Source: Stramenopiles sp. TOSAG23-2 (taxonomy: Eukaryota; Sar). From it: a stretch of DNA of 20,870 nucleotides. The position numbers were made by a program, and so were the translations under genes. Under the pieces are notes generated by a model. It was not told where the DNA came from. It ran no database searches and saw only the letters and a program-made list of their open reading frames with translations. This document shows, piece after piece, positions 19,601 to 20,870 of the stretch (positions within the stretch are counted from its first letter, which is position 1; each line of letters starts with the position of its first letter). The stretch is from the NCBI GenBank assembly GCA_900128395.1, contig LT649548.1, positions 1 to 20,870 on the forward strand, read 5' to 3'.

Positions 19601-20870
19601 GCTACATTTCAGCGTTTTCGTTATCTGTGCTTGCACCATCCATTCACACGGTTGAATTACATGTAGACGAAAGCACATGTGTTACAGGTTCGCATTTAAA
19701 TAGTTTAAAAGAAAGGGAAATGCAAGTAGCCCTGGCGTTACGGAACTTGATTGGGGAAGAATCAGAGTTACAGCTGACATTTGTGAATGCATCTGGGCGA
19801 TTTCATCGGGTTCCATCATATGAAGATTTAGAACATGGTGCTACGCTTTCCGTCCGGGTTTGGTCGGAACCGATTCAATGGATTGCCGGGGTATCTGTCG
19901 GTGCAACAATCACGTTTTGTTTCATATTAATATTTCTGTGGCAATCAGTCGGGCGGGTGTTATATTCTGAACGCATGGAAGCAACGGCACATCGTTATTG
20001 CAAAGAAATTACCACCACGCGTCGAGAAACGGATGTCATTTCAGAACGTAATTTGCTGTACCAAAAATCTATCATATTACCACATTTAAATTTCATACAT
20101 TTATTGCAATTAGAACTATATTTTAATCGGAAAGGCAAAGAACACATAAAGGAGTTAGCAAAGTGGCCATGGCCTGGTATTTCAGTAAAATCATCTGATT
20201 TCCATGTCTTCATATTTCCAATATGGAGGGTAATACCCCAAGTCACGAAGCTAAAGATCAATCGTTTGATAAAGAAAGGGATAGATGCGGTAGTAATGTC
20301 CGCCGTTATTTTACTACCTCTAGCTCCAGTATTTTTAGTCAGTTTGCTGTATAGATCTAGCGTTTTGTTTGAAGAGTTTCAAATCCAGCCTATGGACAGA
20401 TTATTAATGCCATTAATCACAGTTGGTTCTGTAATTGCAGCATGCTGTTTATTATTTAGTTTCATAGATTTTATTATTGTAAAAGCTAGCCATGCAATAT
20501 TTACAAGATGTAGTATAGACAAGAAGAGAGTAGATTCCATTTTTACAATAATTTTGTCCTTAACAAGCAGCATAAAAATGATTGCTTACATATTTTCAGC
20601 ATTTTGTCTAGGTAATATAGGATGCTGGGTCATGCTTGGTATCTTGTTAAAACCAGAAAAAGCAATTCCAATGATAGCCGCCGCGGGTGCGTTAGTATGG
20701 CATATTTCGAATTATTCTAAGACATTAAACAAATTGTATGAATCTATGAACGATTCGTTGACTGGCGCAATTGATAGTGTAGCTATCAAACTGCGCAAGA
20801 AATCAACAATAAAGTTACTGGGGAAAATTAACGATTTAGTGGATATTACAAATTTTGAGAAATATGGCGG
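16681..20870 (+). CDS. Large multi-pass membrane protein of unknown family, 3'-truncated at window edge (right-arm copy)
   Basis: I read one uninterrupted frame of 1396 codons from ATG 16681 (context AACATGG, in-frame TAA at 16672) to the window end. I do not recognise the family. Residues about 22-42 form a signal peptide. Nine cysteines (59-96, including C-x5-C-x5-C-x5-C-x2-C-x2-C-x-C) form a small ectodomain, followed by a membrane segment at about 113-137. A cytosolic part (140-515) includes a possible beta-grasp-like stretch near 190-250 and a Lys/Ala/Glu-rich, probably coiled-coil helix at 261-320. Membrane segments at about 516-530, 540-560 and 584-606 precede a second ectodomain of about 455 residues (607-1061). 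Further segments lie at about 1067-1088, 1203-1224, 1242-1267 and 1287-1324. Charges fit the positive-inside rule. It could be a receptor or channel-like protein, but no catalytic or pore motif is visible. Confidence 0.9.
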   Translation, partial: MGRGSSPFALNNFIGHTTKCNTLVAIIALSFILFLNIPSTYASGAGASTVSTSIAPTRCVSHTDCGGTGFCNGSKTCLSCIDCACEDLETNCHLTCDQYQDLSSSTLVAGLENSVYIVTFAAVSIGLFTLLLTCVQYMHCGIFNIKLWKKICKKIVRNKQIEPRDDIEAARDIDEKATYRYNVKVLLVDEETDDSVCFLGQVQLKPSATVRDLEEQSVIVMEKAYKECTKKWSLDSDGKIYKNGEVALNGSLSTTAIDTTVEKVEVDRKKKALKDAKAAAEKNTINAAAKDVIKRAEMELKNAENALALKTAIKICTEKKSTIKHLLKGDEETIFIDKNDTENIFKFSDHTAALKFLQCGAKFKQSDHTTLLKKLEAIGSSELINTIIPVEICIPIRRECDVDLLDAMKYILEEETREKIQRGVLLYEKGSGKSNETRSPRTPHSPSNKKNLSWLRSKIKNKMFNQFKKSRDVSKLKIEFWAMRVHTTDITNAHTKLVATINTSSNHIVDNIQISGVLILGVIFMGLVTQLENVPLRHVFTIYLIIAASFWAVMELSILFICTKSKNRRHDQSAPSKKATSFHIWLYILFLIAAGIVLPLFIYTLVSSNGEIMLIPALSTPNLEIVGEGCNYLLSPSEDGNVKVLATVVNGYGSATWAKNFEIKTDGNFTIITVTPDADATAMINAALERAGFATEDDAVSVNQTSKFTEKSQLPTSLQYKCTIEIFIPPGIDNTIPVVAKNDLSIHVVQPEIEVHTTSVKDILNFKALVLDATDKTYGTINSRLFQIRVNYLHMEAHMVSAELTEVSSDYTELKAFEMYGAAEMILRGTDQTALRVITSNVPEDLVCVRSGGQLFVQNDNVAFLASNNDKYDFATLPLSDTAELVIQGMLKGYFAIDTNEGTCNNEGPSTTRAYSINDTIPTAMTFESESVEHFKAALSMYDIVLVTVWGYEVPFLSTWSFTNNDAYQYLSSSYISAFSLSVLAPSIHTVELHVDESTCVTGSHLNSLKEREMQVALALRNLIGEESELQLTFVNASGRFHRVPSYEDLEHGATLSVRVWSEPIQWIAGVSVGATITFCFILIFLWQSVGRVLYSERMEATAHRYCKEITTTRRETDVISERNLLYQKSIILPHLNFIHLLQLELYFNRKGKEHIKELAKWPWPGISVKSSDFHVFIFPIWRVIPQVTKLKINRLIKKGIDAVVMSAVILLPLAPVFLVSLLYRSSVLFEEFQIQPMDRLLMPLITVGSVIAACCLLFSFIDFIIVKASHAIFTRCSIDKKRVDSIFTIILSLTSSIKMIAYIFSAFCLGNIGCWVMLGILLKPEKAIPMIAAAGALVWHISNYSKTLNKLYESMNDSLTGAIDSVAIKLRKKSTIKLLGKINDLVDITNFEKYG

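Larger units (their letters stand above)
1..20870. repeat. Window-wide perfect inverted repeat (two 10,435-bp arms, no spacer)
   Basis: The first bases (ccgccatatttctcaaaatt) are the exact reverse complement of the last bases, and every gene boundary, intron and intergenic motif I compared recurs at 20871 minus its coordinate. No difference between arms was seen, although I did not compare every base. The arms meet with zero spacer in an AT tract. Both window ends fall inside the same codon region of the same large gene, so the symmetry runs to the very edges. All left-arm genes are copies of right-arm genes on the opposite strand. Such perfect identity over 10 kb fits a fold-back chimera or assembler reversal best. 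A recent genuine inverted duplication or a palindromic minichromosome remains possible. Confidence 0.98.

Noticed and set aside
1-20870. A functional gene cluster, mobile element or CRISPR-like array
   Set aside because: No transposase, integrase, target-site duplication, terminal repeat apart from the palindrome itself, or regularly spaced direct repeat was seen. The genes are ordinary housekeeping or membrane genes of unrelated compartments.

Overview
The window is a single perfect inverted repeat. Every position i that I compared pairs with position 20871-i, so bases 1-10435 and 10436-20870 are reverse complements with no spacer. The unique content is therefore about 10.4 kb, present twice. 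The axis lies in a 30-bp (AT)-rich self-complementary tract at 10421-10450.

The DNA is eukaryotic. It is visibly A+T-rich, and one gene has a 91-bp GT-AG intron with a TACTAAC branch point. Proteins carry asparagine-rich low-complexity inserts, and the families (Rab23, TAM41, Golgi apparatus protein 1) are eukaryote-specific. The genetic code looks standard: TGA ends the TAM41-like frame at the expected C-terminus. Rab23 is typical of organisms with cilia or flagella, so a flagellated unicellular eukaryote is likely. I cannot name the lineage.

Reading the right arm outward from the axis, there are four genes. (1) A 5'-truncated gene for a GLG1-like Golgi membrane protein (10453-12882, +) has eleven cysteine-rich repeats and a C-terminal membrane segment. 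(2) A complete TAM41-like mitochondrial phosphatidate cytidylyltransferase (13406-14590, +) follows. (3) Convergent to it is a two-exon Rab23-like GTPase ending in a CaaX box (14898-15819, -). (4) Divergent from Rab23 is a very long intronless frame (16681-20870, +), open at the window edge. It encodes at least 1396 residues of a multi-pass membrane protein with a signal peptide, a Cys-rich ectodomain and a second large ectodomain, and I do not recognise its family. The left arm holds the same genes in mirror image.

The genes serve different compartments (Golgi, mitochondrial inner membrane, cilium/endomembrane, probably plasma membrane), and nothing indicates a joint pathway. The outstanding feature is the palindrome. 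Its axis lies in what looks like the end of an intron of the GLG1 gene, so neither copy has a start codon or signal-peptide exon. This favours a fold-back chimera seeded by the (AT)n tract during amplification, sequencing or assembly. A real palindromic amplicon or inverted duplication is possible but would need independent read evidence.
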